A stretch of 64,000 bases of DNA. Source: Bizionia paragorgiae. GTDB taxonomy: Bacteria > Bacteroidota > Bacteroidia > Flavobacteriales > Flavobacteriaceae. Location of the stretch: positions 150,643 through 214,642 of the forward strand of contig NZ_FNQK01000003.1 in NCBI RefSeq assembly GCF_900107625.1. Reading direction: 5' to 3'. The notes under the pieces are model-generated. The model had not been told where the DNA came from. It did no database searches and saw nothing but the letters and a program-made list of their open reading frames with translations. Position 1 is the first letter of the stretch. Each line of letters opens with the position of its first letter. The position numbers were made by a program, and so were the translations under genes. Positions 35,213 through 44,425 of this stretch are shown piece by piece.

Positions 35213-37198
35213 TTATAACGAGTCTATAATCTCATCATCTACTAAATTGGGTAAGGTTACTTTTAAATTAGGTTCGATTTCCATAGCGCGTTTTATTGCA
35301 AAAACAGCACCTTCATTTCTCGCCCAACTACGTCTTGAAATCCCGTTGTTAACATCCCAAAATAGCATTGATTTTAAGCGCTTTGACGCCTCTTTACTAC
35401 CATCAAGAACCATACCAAATCCGCCATTAATAACTTCTCCCCAGCCAACGCCACCACCATTGTGAATACTTACCCACGTAGCACCGCGGAAGCTGTCTCC
35501 AATGACATTGTGAATGGCCATATCTGCTGTAAAGCGAGAACCGTCGTATATATTTGAGGTCTCACGATACGGAGAATCTGTCCCTGATACATCATGGTGA
35601 TCACGTCCTAATATTACTGTCCCAATATCTCCCTTTGCAATGGCTTGGTTAAACGCTTCAGCTATTTTAGCGCGTCCTTCTGCATCGGCATATAAAATCC
35701 TAGCCTGAGATCCTACGACTAGTTTATTGGCTTGAGCGCCTTTAATCCACTGGATATTGTCACTCATTTGCTGTTGGATTTCTTTTGGAGAATGGCGTTT
35801 TATTTCTTCTAAAACCTCACAAGCAATGGCGTCAGTTTTTTCTAAATCTTCAGGTTTCCCAGAAGCACATACCCATCGGAAAGGTCCGAAACCATAATCG
35901 AAACACATTGGTCCCATAATATCTTGAACATAACTAGGGTATTTAAAATCAATGCCGTTGCTTGCCATAATATCAGCACCAGCTCGTGAAGCTTCCAATA
36001 AGAACGCATTTCCGTAATCGAAGAAGTAAGTACCTTTCGCGGTATGTTTGTTAATGGCATCGGCATGAAGGCGTAAAGAGTCTTGAACCTTCTCTTTAAA
36101 CAGTTCAGGGTTATTTGCCATCATATCGTTAGCTTCTTCAAAAGTTAGGCCTACCGGATAATATCCGCCCGCCCATGGATTGTGAAGTGAGGTCTGATCA
36201 CTACCTAGGTCTATATGAATATTTTCTTCATCAAATTTTTTCCAAACGTCAACTACATTTCCTAAATAGGCTATAGATATGGTTTCTTTTTCTGATTTAG
36301 CTTTGGTAACACGTGCAACTAACGTGTCTAAATCAGAGATTTTCTCATCAATCCAACCCTGATCTAAACGGACTTGTGTTATTTTAGGGTTTACTTCGGC
36401 ACAAACCGTAATACAACCAGCAATGTTTCCGGCTTTTGGCTGAGCGCCAGACATACCACCTAGACCAGAGGTTACAAATAAGTTTCCTTTAGGCGTTTTA
36501 TTAATTTTTCTAAATCCGTTTAAAACGGTTATAGTCGTTCCATGAACAATACCTTGAGGGCCAATATACATATAGCTTCCAGCCGTCATTTGTCCGTACT
36601 GAGTAACCCCTAAAGCGTTAAATTTCTCCCAATCATCAGGTTGAGAATAGTTAGGAATCATCATACCATTTGTAACCACAACTCTCGGAGCCTCTTTATG
36701 GGATGGGAACAAGCCCATAGGATGACCTGAGTACATCACTAGAGTTTGCTCGTCATTCATTTCTGCCAAATATTTCATGGTTAAACGGTATTGTGCCCAA
36801 TTTGAAAACACACCACCATTACCACCATAAGTAATTAATTCGTGAGGGTGTTGTGCTACCGCATAGTCCAAGTTGTTCTGGATCATTAACATGATTGCTG
36901 CTGCTTGCTTGGATTGTGCAGGATACTCGTCTATAGGACGCGCGTACATTTTATAATCAGGACGCAAGCGGTACATATAAATACGACCGTAAGTATCCAA
37001 TTCGTGTTTGAATTCCTTAATTAAAGTATTGTGGTGTTTCTTGTCGAAATAACGCAATGCATTTCGCAAGGCTAATTTTTCTTCCTCAGGAGATAGAATG
37101 GCTTTGCGTTTTGGAGCATGGTTGATGTCAATTTCGTAAGGTTTCTCTGCAGGTAAATGGTCTGGTATTCCTTCAAGAATCTGTTCTTTAAAAGTCAT
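35213..37198 (-). CDS. hutU: Urocanate hydratase
   Basis: 661 residues, longer than the ~557-residue proteobacterial enzymes, as usual for the Bacteroidota form. NAD-binding and core motifs: SGHPMGLFPSHKEAPRVVVT, TSGLGGMSGAQPKAGNIAGC, WAGGYYPVGL, GPFRWVCASGKPEDL and GRDHHDVSGTDSPYRETSN. It hydrates urocanate in histidine breakdown. No other hut gene is adjacent, so the pathway is scattered or partial locally. The DUF4136 gene follows 15 bases after its stop. Confidence 0.96.
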   Translation of the reverse strand: MTFKEQILEGIPDHLPAEKPYEIDINHAPKRKAILSPEEEKLALRNALRYFDKKHHNTLIKEFKHELDTYGRIYMYRLRPDYKMYARPIDEYPAQSKQAAAIMLMIQNNLDYAVAQHPHELITYGGNGGVFSNWAQYRLTMKYLAEMNDEQTLVMYSGHPMGLFPSHKEAPRVVVTNGMMIPNYSQPDDWEKFNALGVTQYGQMTAGSYMYIGPQGIVHGTTITVLNGFRKINKTPKGNLFVTSGLGGMSGAQPKAGNIAGCITVCAEVNPKITQVRLDQGWIDEKISDLDTLVARVTKAKSEKETISIAYLGNVVDVWKKFDEENIHIDLGSDQTSLHNPWAGGYYPVGLTFEEANDMMANNPELFKEKVQDSLRLHADAINKHTAKGTYFFDYGNAFLLEASRAGADIMASNGIDFKYPSYVQDIMGPMCFDYGFGPFRWVCASGKPEDLEKTDAIACEVLEEIKRHSPKEIQQQMSDNIQWIKGAQANKLVVGSQARILYADAEGRAKIAEAFNQAIAKGDIGTVILGRDHHDVSGTDSPYRETSNIYDGSRFTADMAIHNVIGDSFRGATWVSIHNGGGVGWGEVINGGFGMVLDGSKEASKRLKSMLFWDVNNGISRRSWARNEGAVFAIKRAMEIEPNLKVTLPNLVDDEIIDSL

Positions 37199-37292
37199 TT
37201 TATGTTGTGTTTTATCAGTAGTTGTAAACGCTAGAGTTAATGTGTAAAGCGTTCATGAAAAGTAGGGTTTTACATTCGTCACTACTTTATAA

Positions 37293-37457
37293 TTATAATG
37301 TTTTTCTATTCGTTTTTTTATTAAAGCCATAAGGGCAGTGTCTACAGCCGCTTTCGCAACAATAGCCTCTTTTTAGGTGGTATTGCTCTGTAAAACATCT
37401 GTAGCCTTCAGGGGTTAAATAATAATCCCCCTCTTCAATTGGGATAATTTTCTTCAT
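37293..37457 (-). CDS. DUF5522 domain protein (short gene)
   Basis: A 54-residue protein between hutU and the 37495 gene: MKKIIPIEEGDYYLTPEGYR, then FTEQYHLKRGYCCESGCRHC and PYGF. The four Cys of YCCESGCRHCPYGF plus an upstream Cys look metal-binding and match the DUF5522 family as I remember it. The start ATG is at 37457, 37 bases from the divergent gene. The function is unknown. It is too short for many gene finders. Confidence 0.8.
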   Translation of the reverse strand: MKKIIPIEEGDYYLTPEGYRCFTEQYHLKRGYCCESGCRHCPYGFNKKTNRKTL

Positions 37458-37494
37458 ATGTTACAAATATAATGTAAATTGGAGTGATTTTTGA

Positions 37495-37845
37495 GTGCTT
37501 TTAATAGTGATATTATTTTCAAAATATTTAGTTCCCAAAGGCTATTCTGGATTAGCCATCTATCCGTTTGTGTTTTTAAAGTCTAAAGCTTTAAAAAAAG
37601 ACGGCGTACTTATTAATCATGAGAAAATTCATTTAAGGCAGCAGGTAGAAATGCTGGTTCTTCCTTTTTATATCATTTATATACTAGAGTTTTTATTTCG
37701 ATATATTCAGTATAGACAGGTCTATTTAGCCTATAAAAATATCTCATTTGAGCGTGAAGCTTATGCTAACGAATCGAACTTAAACTATTTAAAAACACGT
37801 TCGTTTTGGCAATTTTTAAAGTATATTCGTAGCTATGATTTTTAA
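37495..37845 (+). CDS. Membrane protein with an HExxH motif, unknown function
   Basis: 116 residues starting at GTG 37495. An N-terminal hydrophobic segment is followed by INHEKIHLRQQVEML (HExxH, about residue 43), a membrane helix (LVLPFYIIYILEFLFRYI) and FEREAYANESNL. An HExxH followed by a Glu/Asn-rich block 30-45 residues later recalls small membrane zincins such as M56/M48 fragments, but I cannot assign a family. It overlaps the next gene by 11 bases, so the two are probably co-translated. Confidence 0.72.
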   Translation: MLLIVILFSKYLVPKGYSGLAIYPFVFLKSKALKKDGVLINHEKIHLRQQVEMLVLPFYIIYILEFLFRYIQYRQVYLAYKNISFEREAYANESNLNYLKTRSFWQFLKYIRSYDF

Positions 37846-38746
37846 GATAGAAAACAGTGTTAATGAGCAGGTTATTTTAAATGGAATTAAAGATGTCGAA
37901 GTCTATCTTAAACGGGAAGATGCCATACATCCTATAATTTCTGGAAATAAATACAGGAAATTAAAATACAATATAGCCTTTGCTAAAGCACATAATTACA
38001 CTAAGTTGTTAACATTTGGAGGTGCTTTCTCTAATCATATCATTGCAACCGCAGCAGCTGGAAAAGTCTCCGGATTACAAACGATAGGTGTGATTAGAGG
38101 AGAAGAACTCGCGAAAAAATCAATTCATAATGAGACCCTAGAGTATGCTAAACGTTGTGGTATGCAATTTAAATTTGTTAGTCGCGAGCAGTTTAGGGAT
38201 AAAACTAGTACTGACTTTTTAAACGGCTTAAAAGCCGAGTTTGGAACTTTTTATACCGTTCCAGAAGGAGGAACAAATGACTTAGCGGTTAAAGGCTGTG
38301 AAGAAATATTGACTGAAGCCGATAAGTGTTTTGATTATGTATGTGCATCAGTAGGCACAGGAGGGACCTTATCAGGGTTGATAAATAGTTCTGAACCAAA
38401 TCAGAAAATTTTGGGTTTTTCGGCATTAAAAGGAAGCTTTTTACAAGAGGATATTAGTAAATTTGCAAAGCGTAATAATTGGGAATTAATCACCGATTAT
38501 CATTTTGGAGGTTACGCTAAAATAAAACCCGAATTGATTACGTTTATCAATCAGTTTAAAGCACAAAATAATATTGCTTTAGATCCTATTTATACGGGAA
38601 AGATGCTGTATGGGATTTCAGAGTTGATAAAAAAAGGTGTTTTTGCTAAAGGGACAAAAATTTTAGCCATTCATACTGGCGGCTTGCAAGGCATTGCAGG
38701 AATGAATGCTATTTTAAAACAAAAAGAATTACCGTTAATACAATAA
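37835..38746 (+). CDS. 1-Aminocyclopropane-1-carboxylate deaminase/D-cysteine desulfhydrase family protein
   Basis: A 303-residue fold-II PLP enzyme: LKREDAIHPIISGNKYRKLK (the PLP Lys lies in GNKYRK), TFGGAFSNHIIATAAAG, PEGGTNDLAVKGCEEI, CASVGTGGTLSGLI and IHTGGLQGIAGM. Members of this family are often D-cysteine desulfhydrases; true ACC deaminases need extra residues I cannot verify here. It overlaps the upstream membrane gene and is 6 bases before the next gene, forming an operon of three. Confidence 0.88.
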   Translation: MIFKIENSVNEQVILNGIKDVEVYLKREDAIHPIISGNKYRKLKYNIAFAKAHNYTKLLTFGGAFSNHIIATAAAGKVSGLQTIGVIRGEELAKKSIHNETLEYAKRCGMQFKFVSREQFRDKTSTDFLNGLKAEFGTFYTVPEGGTNDLAVKGCEEILTEADKCFDYVCASVGTGGTLSGLINSSEPNQKILGFSALKGSFLQEDISKFAKRNNWELITDYHFGGYAKIKPELITFINQFKAQNNIALDPIYTGKMLYGISELIKKGVFAKGTKILAIHTGGLQGIAGMNAILKQKELPLIQ

Positions 38747-38752
38747 AAGTTG

Positions 38753-39565
38753 ATGAAGAAGATATTTACCATTATTTGTTTGAGTGTACTAGTTTTAAGT
38801 TGTGGATCACGTAAAAAGGTGGTGACTAGTAAAACAAAAACTAAAACAGAGCGTGTAACAAGACAACCAAAAACGCCTACAGAAGAGAAGGTTGTTATTG
38901 CTGCGCCAAAAGAAGAGTCCAAACCAGTGTCTAGTGGGTACGCAAATGCAACGGAAGCCTATATTGCAAATTATAGTGGTATAGCAAAAGATGAAATGAG
39001 AGATTATGGTATTCCTGCAAGTATAACATTAGCACAAGGCATATTAGAATCGGGTTCAGGAAACGGACGTTTATCTGTAGAAGCAAATAATCATTTTGGT
39101 ATAAAATGCCACCGCGAATGGACAGGTGATAAAATTTATCACGATGATGATGCCGCACAAGAATGTTTCAGGAAATATAAACACTCTAAGTATTCTTTTA
39201 GAGATCACTCCTTATTTTTAAAAGAAAGAAAAAGGTATGCGGGATTATTTAAATTGGCTATAGATGATTACGAAGCATGGGCAAAAGGACTAAAAGCTGC
39301 AGGTTACGCTACGGATAGAAAATACCCAGATAAGTTAATTAGTCTGATTGAACGCTATCAGTTGTATCAGTACGATTTAGAGGTCCTTGGTAAAACACCG
39401 GCAAAACGCCCTGTAGTAAAAAATGAGGATAAACATATAGTTGTTGCGGGGGATACTTTGTATTCTTTATCACGAAAATACAATATGACCGTGAAGGAGC
39501 TACAAGAGTTAAACGGGCTTAAGTCTAATGAATTAGCAATTGGGCAAGAATTATATATTAAATAA
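38753..39565 (+). CDS. Glucosaminidase domain lipoprotein with LysM
   Basis: 270 residues from ATG 38753 (a TTG three bases earlier is not needed). Lipobox VLSC, a Lys/Thr-rich linker, then the Flg_J/glucosaminidase domain (about 70-205: ITLAQGILESGSGNGRLSVE, ANNHFGIKCH, YKHSKYSFRDHSLFL). The C-terminal LysM domain is about 222-268 (HIVVAGDTLYSLSRKYNMTV). It is a probable peptidoglycan hydrolase tethered to the outer membrane. It is followed 23 bases later by hemL. Confidence 0.93.
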   Translation: MKKIFTIICLSVLVLSCGSRKKVVTSKTKTKTERVTRQPKTPTEEKVVIAAPKEESKPVSSGYANATEAYIANYSGIAKDEMRDYGIPASITLAQGILESGSGNGRLSVEANNHFGIKCHREWTGDKIYHDDDAAQECFRKYKHSKYSFRDHSLFLKERKRYAGLFKLAIDDYEAWAKGLKAAGYATDRKYPDKLISLIERYQLYQYDLEVLGKTPAKRPVVKNEDKHIVVAGDTLYSLSRKYNMTVKELQELNGLKSNELAIGQELYIK

Positions 39566-39588
39566 GAAAATAAATATTACAAAATATT

Positions 39589-40869
39589 ATGATTTATAAA
39601 CGCAGTAGTGCTTTGTTTGCAAAAGCAGAGCAGGTTATTCCTGGAGGGGTGAATTCTCCAGTTCGAGCATTTAAAGCCGTTGGTGGTACACCTATTTTTG
39701 TAAAGGAAGCCAAAGGCGCATATTTATATGATGAGGATGGAAATACATTAATCGATTATATAAATTCATGGGGACCTATGATTTTAGGGCACGCTTACGA
39801 ACCGGTGGTTAACGCCGTTATCGATAAAGCAAAAAAAGGGACGTCTTTTGGTATGCCTACCGAGATAGAAACTCAAATCGCAGAATTAGCAGTGTCTATG
39901 GTGCCTAATATTGACAAAATCCGTTTTGTTAATTCGGGAACAGAAGCCTGTATGAGTGCTGTGCGATTAGCAAGAGGTTATACGGGGAAAGATAAAATTA
40001 TAAAATTTGCAGGGTGCTATCATGGTCATAGTGATTCCTTTTTAATACAAGCAGGTAGTGGCGCTGTAACTTTTGGTAGTCCGAATAGTCCTGGTGTTAC
40101 CGAAGGCACTGCAAAAGATACGTTACTAGCTAAGTATAACGATATTAATAATGTTGAGGCTTTAATTGAAGCTAATAAGGGGGAGATAGCATGTATTATT
40201 ATAGAACCGGTTGCCGGGAATATGGGATGCGTGCCACCTAAAAACAACTTTTTACAACAGTTAAGAAGTTTGTGTGACGCTCATAACATCTTATTAATCT
40301 TTGATGAGGTAATGACAGGCTTTCGATTAGCGCAAGGAGGTGCTCAAGAACTGTTTAATGTAAAAGCAGATATTGTTTGTTTCGGAAAAGTTATTGGTGG
40401 CGGATTGCCAGTGGGTGCTTTTGCAGCAAATAATGCTATTATGAATCATCTGGCTCCTTTAGGTCCCGTTTATCAAGCAGGAACTTTAAGTGGGAATCCT
40501 TTAGCTATGGCAGCAGGGTTGGCTATGTTAACAGAGCTTAATAATGATAAAGAGATTTATACGCGTTTAGAGGAAAAAACCGCGTATTTACACAAGGGGT
40601 TAGCCGATGTTTTAACACAGCTAAATGTTACGCATACAATTAATAGAGTAGGCTCGATGATTTCTGTTCATTTTGATGAGACTGAGGTTGTTGATTTCGA
40701 TACGGCAGCAAAAGGGAATAATGAGACTTTTAAAACCTTTTTTCACGGGATGTTGAATAATGGGGTGTATATCGCACCAAGTGCTTTTGAAACATGGTTT
40801 ATAACTGATGCATTAACTTATGAAGATTTAGACAAAACCATTGCAGCTTGTCACGCTGTTTTTTCATAG
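39589..40869 (+). CDS. hemL: Glutamate-1-semialdehyde 2,1-aminomutase
   Basis: A 426-residue class III aminotransferase-fold enzyme making 5-aminolevulinate for haem. Motifs: [62 protein letters not shown] and the PLP Lys in [15 protein letters not shown]. Length and motifs are fully typical. A strong terminator follows. Confidence 0.97.
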   Translation: MIYKRSSALFAKAEQVIPGGVNSPVRAFKAVGGTPIFVKEAKGAYLYDEDGNTLIDYINSWGPMILGHAYEPVVNAVIDKAKKGTSFGMPTEIETQIAELAVSMVPNIDKIRFVNSGTEACMSAVRLARGYTGKDKIIKFAGCYHGHSDSFLIQAGSGAVTFGSPNSPGVTEGTAKDTLLAKYNDINNVEALIEANKGEIACIIIEPVAGNMGCVPPKNNFLQQLRSLCDAHNILLIFDEVMTGFRLAQGGAQELFNVKADIVCFGKVIGGGLPVGAFAANNAIMNHLAPLGPVYQAGTLSGNPLAMAAGLAMLTELNNDKEIYTRLEEKTAYLHKGLADVLTQLNVTHTINRVGSMISVHFDETEVVDFDTAAKGNNETFKTFFHGMLNNGVYIAPSAFETWFITDALTYEDLDKTIAACHAVFS

Positions 40870-40891
40870 TATGTAGTAAAAGATAAGACAT

Positions 40892-40927
40892 AAAAAAAGC
40901 GATTGTAAATTTACAATCGCTTTTTTT
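40892..40927. terminator. Bidirectional terminator after hemL
   Basis: AAAAAAAGCGATTGTAAAT / TTACAATCGCTTTTTTT, a near-perfect palindrome between convergent genes. Confidence 0.9.
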
Positions 40928-40964
40928 GTACTAATTATTAATAAGATTAATTAGGTAATCTATA

Positions 40965-41306
40965 TTACTTAGACTCGTTAAGTATAACAAATCTGCTGTA
41001 TTGTTCTTCTGTTAAGATGCTTTCCATTTTAGCTTTAAAATCAGCTTCAAGGGTTGCCATGTTTTTTTTGTAAGCTGGCGTGTCTACACCGTGGTGTTTA
41101 GCTAAAGAATATTTTTTTAAGGCTTTACCTTTATACGCTTGGTAAGTTTCTTCTAAAACATCATCGGAAAACTTTAATTGTTTTCTCAATTCGTAAGCTT
41201 TTTCATTCGCTTCTTTATTGATCTCAAGTTTGTTTTGAGCCACAACATTTTGAGTTCCTATTACAAGAGCGAAAGCAAAGAAGCAAAAAGTAATTATTTT
41301 TTTCAT
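40965..41306 (-). CDS. Small secreted protein, Spy/CpxP-like pattern
   Basis: 113 residues. The signal peptide ends NVVAQ. The mature part is helical and highly charged, with the pattern LRKQLKFSDDVLEETYQAYK and ESILTEEQYSRFV, resembling the L-T-x-x-Q-type hairpins of Spy/CpxP periplasmic proteins and the adjacent gene at 41423. Assignment is by pattern only. It is monocistronic. Confidence 0.75.
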   Translation of the reverse strand: MKKIITFCFFAFALVIGTQNVVAQNKLEINKEANEKAYELRKQLKFSDDVLEETYQAYKGKALKKYSLAKHHGVDTPAYKKNMATLEADFKAKMESILTEEQYSRFVILNESK

Positions 41307-41422
41307 TTTTCAAGTATTATTCATTAATTACTCAAAGAAAAGCTATTTGCATAATATTCGCAAATAAAAAAGACGCAGATTAATTATGCTGCGCCTTATT
41401 CTTAACTTATAAAAGTGGAATA

Positions 41423-41824
41423 TTATTTTTTCCCACGTCTTTCTAATCGTTCGTCTTTTTGCTTTTCTTTAAGTGTAGTCCATTTTGCATACTGCTCGTC
41501 GCTTAAAATAGCCTTCATATTATTATCTCTATTATTTCTACTAGACTCTAGGCCTTTTTTTAATTCCATACGTCTTTCTTTAGACGCTTTTTTCTCCTCC
41601 ATTTTAGAGCTTCGTAGCTCCTCCTGCATTTTGGCATGTTGTAGATTTAGAATGCTTATTCTCTTTTGCTGAGCTTCATCTAATGATAATGCTTTTGTTA
41701 AACGTTCTGTTTGCATCTGAGCTATCTCTTCAGCACTTTTATTGTTTAATTTGTTGGTTTTATCATTTTGAGCACTTACTTGTAAAGTGACTAATGCAAT
41801 AGCAATTAATAGTAATTTTTTCAT
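41423..41824 (-). CDS. Spy/CpxP-like periplasmic protein
   Basis: 133 residues. The signal peptide ends QVSAQ. A helical hairpin follows with two family-like repeats, RLTKALSLDEAQQKRISILN and MKAILSDEQYAKWTTLKEKQ, and a very basic tail (DERLERRGKK). Such proteins act as periplasmic chaperones or stress sensors in proteobacteria; here the role is inferred. It is a likely paralogue of the 40965 gene, though the two are transcribed separately (116-base gap). Confidence 0.8.
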   Translation of the reverse strand: MKKLLLIAIALVTLQVSAQNDKTNKLNNKSAEEIAQMQTERLTKALSLDEAQQKRISILNLQHAKMQEELRSSKMEEKKASKERRMELKKGLESSRNNRDNNMKAILSDEQYAKWTTLKEKQKDERLERRGKK

Positions 41825-41998
41825 TGTTTTTAAGTGTTTATTTCCGCCTAAGCGCTTAGTTAATATAATGTTGTTGCTTGTTTTTTAGACTATTAATAAG
41901 TTTAATGGTTTAATAGTATCCGTAAATATAACTTCTTTTTTATTGTTTTACATCTCTAATAATCACTTTATCGTAGGAAATGCAAAAAAATACTTCTC

Positions 41999-42553
41999 TT
42001 AATTTATTTTAAACTGCTGAATATCCTTTTCGGTAATTCCTGTAGCCTTCATTAAAGTATTCATATTGGAAAATTCCATTTTAGTTGAGAAATTCACATC
42101 AGCAGGAAGAATAAAAACGCGAAAGACTTGATTGTTTACAAGGCTTGGCGCGACCGAATTTGCATTATAATCTGGTTCTACATAAATGCTATAATCATAT
42201 TGAGTGAAATCGAAGTTGTAATAAAGAACCCCAAGATCGGTTAGAAAGGGTTGTGGTAGCTGACGCCACACGTCAAGGCCATTGTCTACCTCTTCTAGTC
42301 TATAAACAAAAATCGCATCGTTGTTATAAAGCTGAATATTATGAGCCGAGAAGTCTTCTCTAAATTCAAACGTGTTGTTTGCCGAGTTTAAAGCCAAGTC
42401 AATATCAATTTCAAAAACTAAGGCTTCAAATATTGAGCCATCCACGCCGTCTTGACCATCAAAACCGTTAAAACCCGGAGGCCCAGCAGGACCTTCACAT
42501 GCGGTAAATAATAAAGTTAAAAAAGTTCCGAGAATAATACAGGTTTTTTTCAT
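41999..42553 (-). CDS. Collagen-like repeat lipoprotein
   Basis: 184 residues. Lipobox LFTAC (Cys19) is followed directly by Gly-X-Y triplets (GPAGPPGFNGFDGQDGVDG) and then a ~140-residue globular domain rich in aromatic and acidic residues with no recognised family. The layout matches the lipoprotein at 51659. It is probably displayed on the outer membrane; the short collagen stalk may trimerise. Confidence 0.82.
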   Translation of the reverse strand: MKKTCIILGTFLTLLFTACEGPAGPPGFNGFDGQDGVDGSIFEALVFEIDIDLALNSANNTFEFREDFSAHNIQLYNNDAIFVYRLEEVDNGLDVWRQLPQPFLTDLGVLYYNFDFTQYDYSIYVEPDYNANSVAPSLVNNQVFRVFILPADVNFSTKMEFSNMNTLMKATGITEKDIQQFKIN

Positions 42554-42699
42554 TGGTGTATGCTTTTAGTGTGTGTTATATGTGGTATTTTATAAGTTGC
42601 AGTCTTGTGATTTCGGAACACTTCTTATAATGTAATAATTACATTTATGCTAGTAATTAAAATGGTTATCTTTGTAAATATAATTAAAATCTAAACATT

Positions 42700-44340
42700 A
42701 TGAAGCAATTAGCAATCCTTTTAATGACAACTATTATTGCATTTTCTTGTAAAGAAAAAGAAAGTAAAGTTGAGCAAGTAGAAGATGAAAAACTTACAGA
42801 AATGCAACAGAATTTGAGTAAGTATGTGCCTGTTGAATTGACGGCAGATTTAAGTGGATTAACAGATAATGAGCGCGAGATGTTACCCATCTTAATTAAA
42901 GCGGCAGATAAAATGAATGATTTATTCTGGTACGAAGCTTATGGGGATTGTGATGCCTTACTAAACTCTATTTCTGATGAAGATGTGAAAAAATATGCAT
43001 CCATTAATTATGGTCCTTGGGATCGCTTAGCAAATAACAAACCTTTTGTGGAGGGGATTGGTGAAAAACCTAAAGGGGCAAATTATTACCCGGCAGATAT
43101 GACAAAAGAAGAGTTTCAGAATGCTGAGTTAGAAAATAAATCTAGCTTATACAATTTTGTGCGTCGTGATGAGAGTGGTAAGTTATTTACAATACCATAC
43201 CACAAACAATTTGAATCGGAAGTTAAAGAGGTGTCCAACCTATTGTTAGAAGCGTCTAAATTAGCAGAGGATGGCGGACTAAAAAAATATTTGGAGTTGC
43301 GTGCAGCAGCATTGTCGAATGATGAGTATCAAGAGAGTGATTTTGCTTGGATGGATATGAAAAATAACACCTTGGATATTGTTATTGGTCCTATTGAAAC
43401 TTATGAAGATCAACTTTTTGGAAATAAAGCAGCACACGAAGGCTATGTTTTAATTAAAGATCAAGAGTGGAGCAAACGCTTGGAAAAATTTAGTAGCTTT
43501 TTGCCAGAACTACAAAAAGGCTTACCAGTAGATGAAAAATACAAACAAGAACAGCCGGGAACAGATAGTGATTTAAATGCTTATGATGTTGTGTTTTATG
43601 CCGGTGACTGTAATTCGGGAAGTAAAACAATTGCTATTAATCTACCAAACGATGAAGAAGTTCAGCTTAAAAAAGGAACTCGCCGCTTGCAACTTAAAAA
43701 TGCAATGCAAGCAAAGTTTGATAAAATACTGTTGCCTATTACCGATGTGTTAATAGCTGAAGACCAACGTAAACATGTTACGTTTGATGCCTTTTTTGCT
43801 AATACTATGTTTCATGAAGTTGCTCACGGACTAGGGATTAAGAATACCATTAATGGAAAAGGTACCGTGCGTACATCGCTAAAAGAATATGCAAGTGCAC
43901 TAGAAGAGGGAAAAGCAGATATTTTAGGACTTTATATGGTGCAGCAATTACATGCTAAAGGTGAGTTAAAAGAAGATTTAAAAGATAATATGGTAACCTT
44001 TATGGCTGGTATTTTTAGATCTGTACGTTTTGGAGCCTCAAGTGCGCACGGAAAAGCAAATATGATCCGATTTAATTTCTTTAAAGAAATGGGAGCATTT
44101 TCAAGAAATGAAGATGGAACCTATGCTGTGCATTTTGATAAAATGGAGTTAGCTATGGAAGCGTTGTCTAAAGTTATTTTAACGTATCAAGGGGAGGGTG
44201 ATTATGATGGTGTTGGTGCCTTTGTTGCAAATTATGGTGGTATTCCAGAAGAACTTCAAAGTGACTTAGATCGCTTAAGTGATGCTAATATTCCTGTAGA
44301 TGTGATTTTTGAACAAGGTATTGAAACTTTAGGATTGTAA
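42700..44340 (+). CDS. M49-like zinc peptidase lipoprotein (dipeptidyl-peptidase 3 family-like)
   Basis: 546 residues. Lipobox AFSC near residue 18, with an acidic linker after it. The zinc site is FFANTMFHEVAHGLGIKN (HEVAH about residue 371) with a downstream glutamate in SALEEGKADILGLY (about 403). Dipeptidyl peptidase 3 proper has HELLGH, so this belongs to the HExxH-containing branch often annotated as Zn-dependent hydrolase. It is probably a periplasmic oligopeptidase. It is a single gene with its own terminator. Confidence 0.85.
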   Translation: MKQLAILLMTTIIAFSCKEKESKVEQVEDEKLTEMQQNLSKYVPVELTADLSGLTDNEREMLPILIKAADKMNDLFWYEAYGDCDALLNSISDEDVKKYASINYGPWDRLANNKPFVEGIGEKPKGANYYPADMTKEEFQNAELENKSSLYNFVRRDESGKLFTIPYHKQFESEVKEVSNLLLEASKLAEDGGLKKYLELRAAALSNDEYQESDFAWMDMKNNTLDIVIGPIETYEDQLFGNKAAHEGYVLIKDQEWSKRLEKFSSFLPELQKGLPVDEKYKQEQPGTDSDLNAYDVVFYAGDCNSGSKTIAINLPNDEEVQLKKGTRRLQLKNAMQAKFDKILLPITDVLIAEDQRKHVTFDAFFANTMFHEVAHGLGIKNTINGKGTVRTSLKEYASALEEGKADILGLYMVQQLHAKGELKEDLKDNMVTFMAGIFRSVRFGASSAHGKANMIRFNFFKEMGAFSRNEDGTYAVHFDKMELAMEALSKVILTYQGEGDYDGVGAFVANYGGIPEELQSDLDRLSDANIPVDVIFEQGIETLGL

Positions 44341-44361
44341 ACACACATACTTTTAGATAGA

Positions 44362-44397
44362 AAAAAAAAGCTTCAAGTTTAACTTGAAGCTTTTTTT
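44362..44397. terminator. Bidirectional terminator
   Basis: AAGCTTCAAGTT / AACTTGAAGCTT palindrome with A- and T-runs, between convergent genes. Confidence 0.9.
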
Positions 44398-44425
44398 ATG
44401 CGTTAAGAATGATAGTCCGTTTAAA

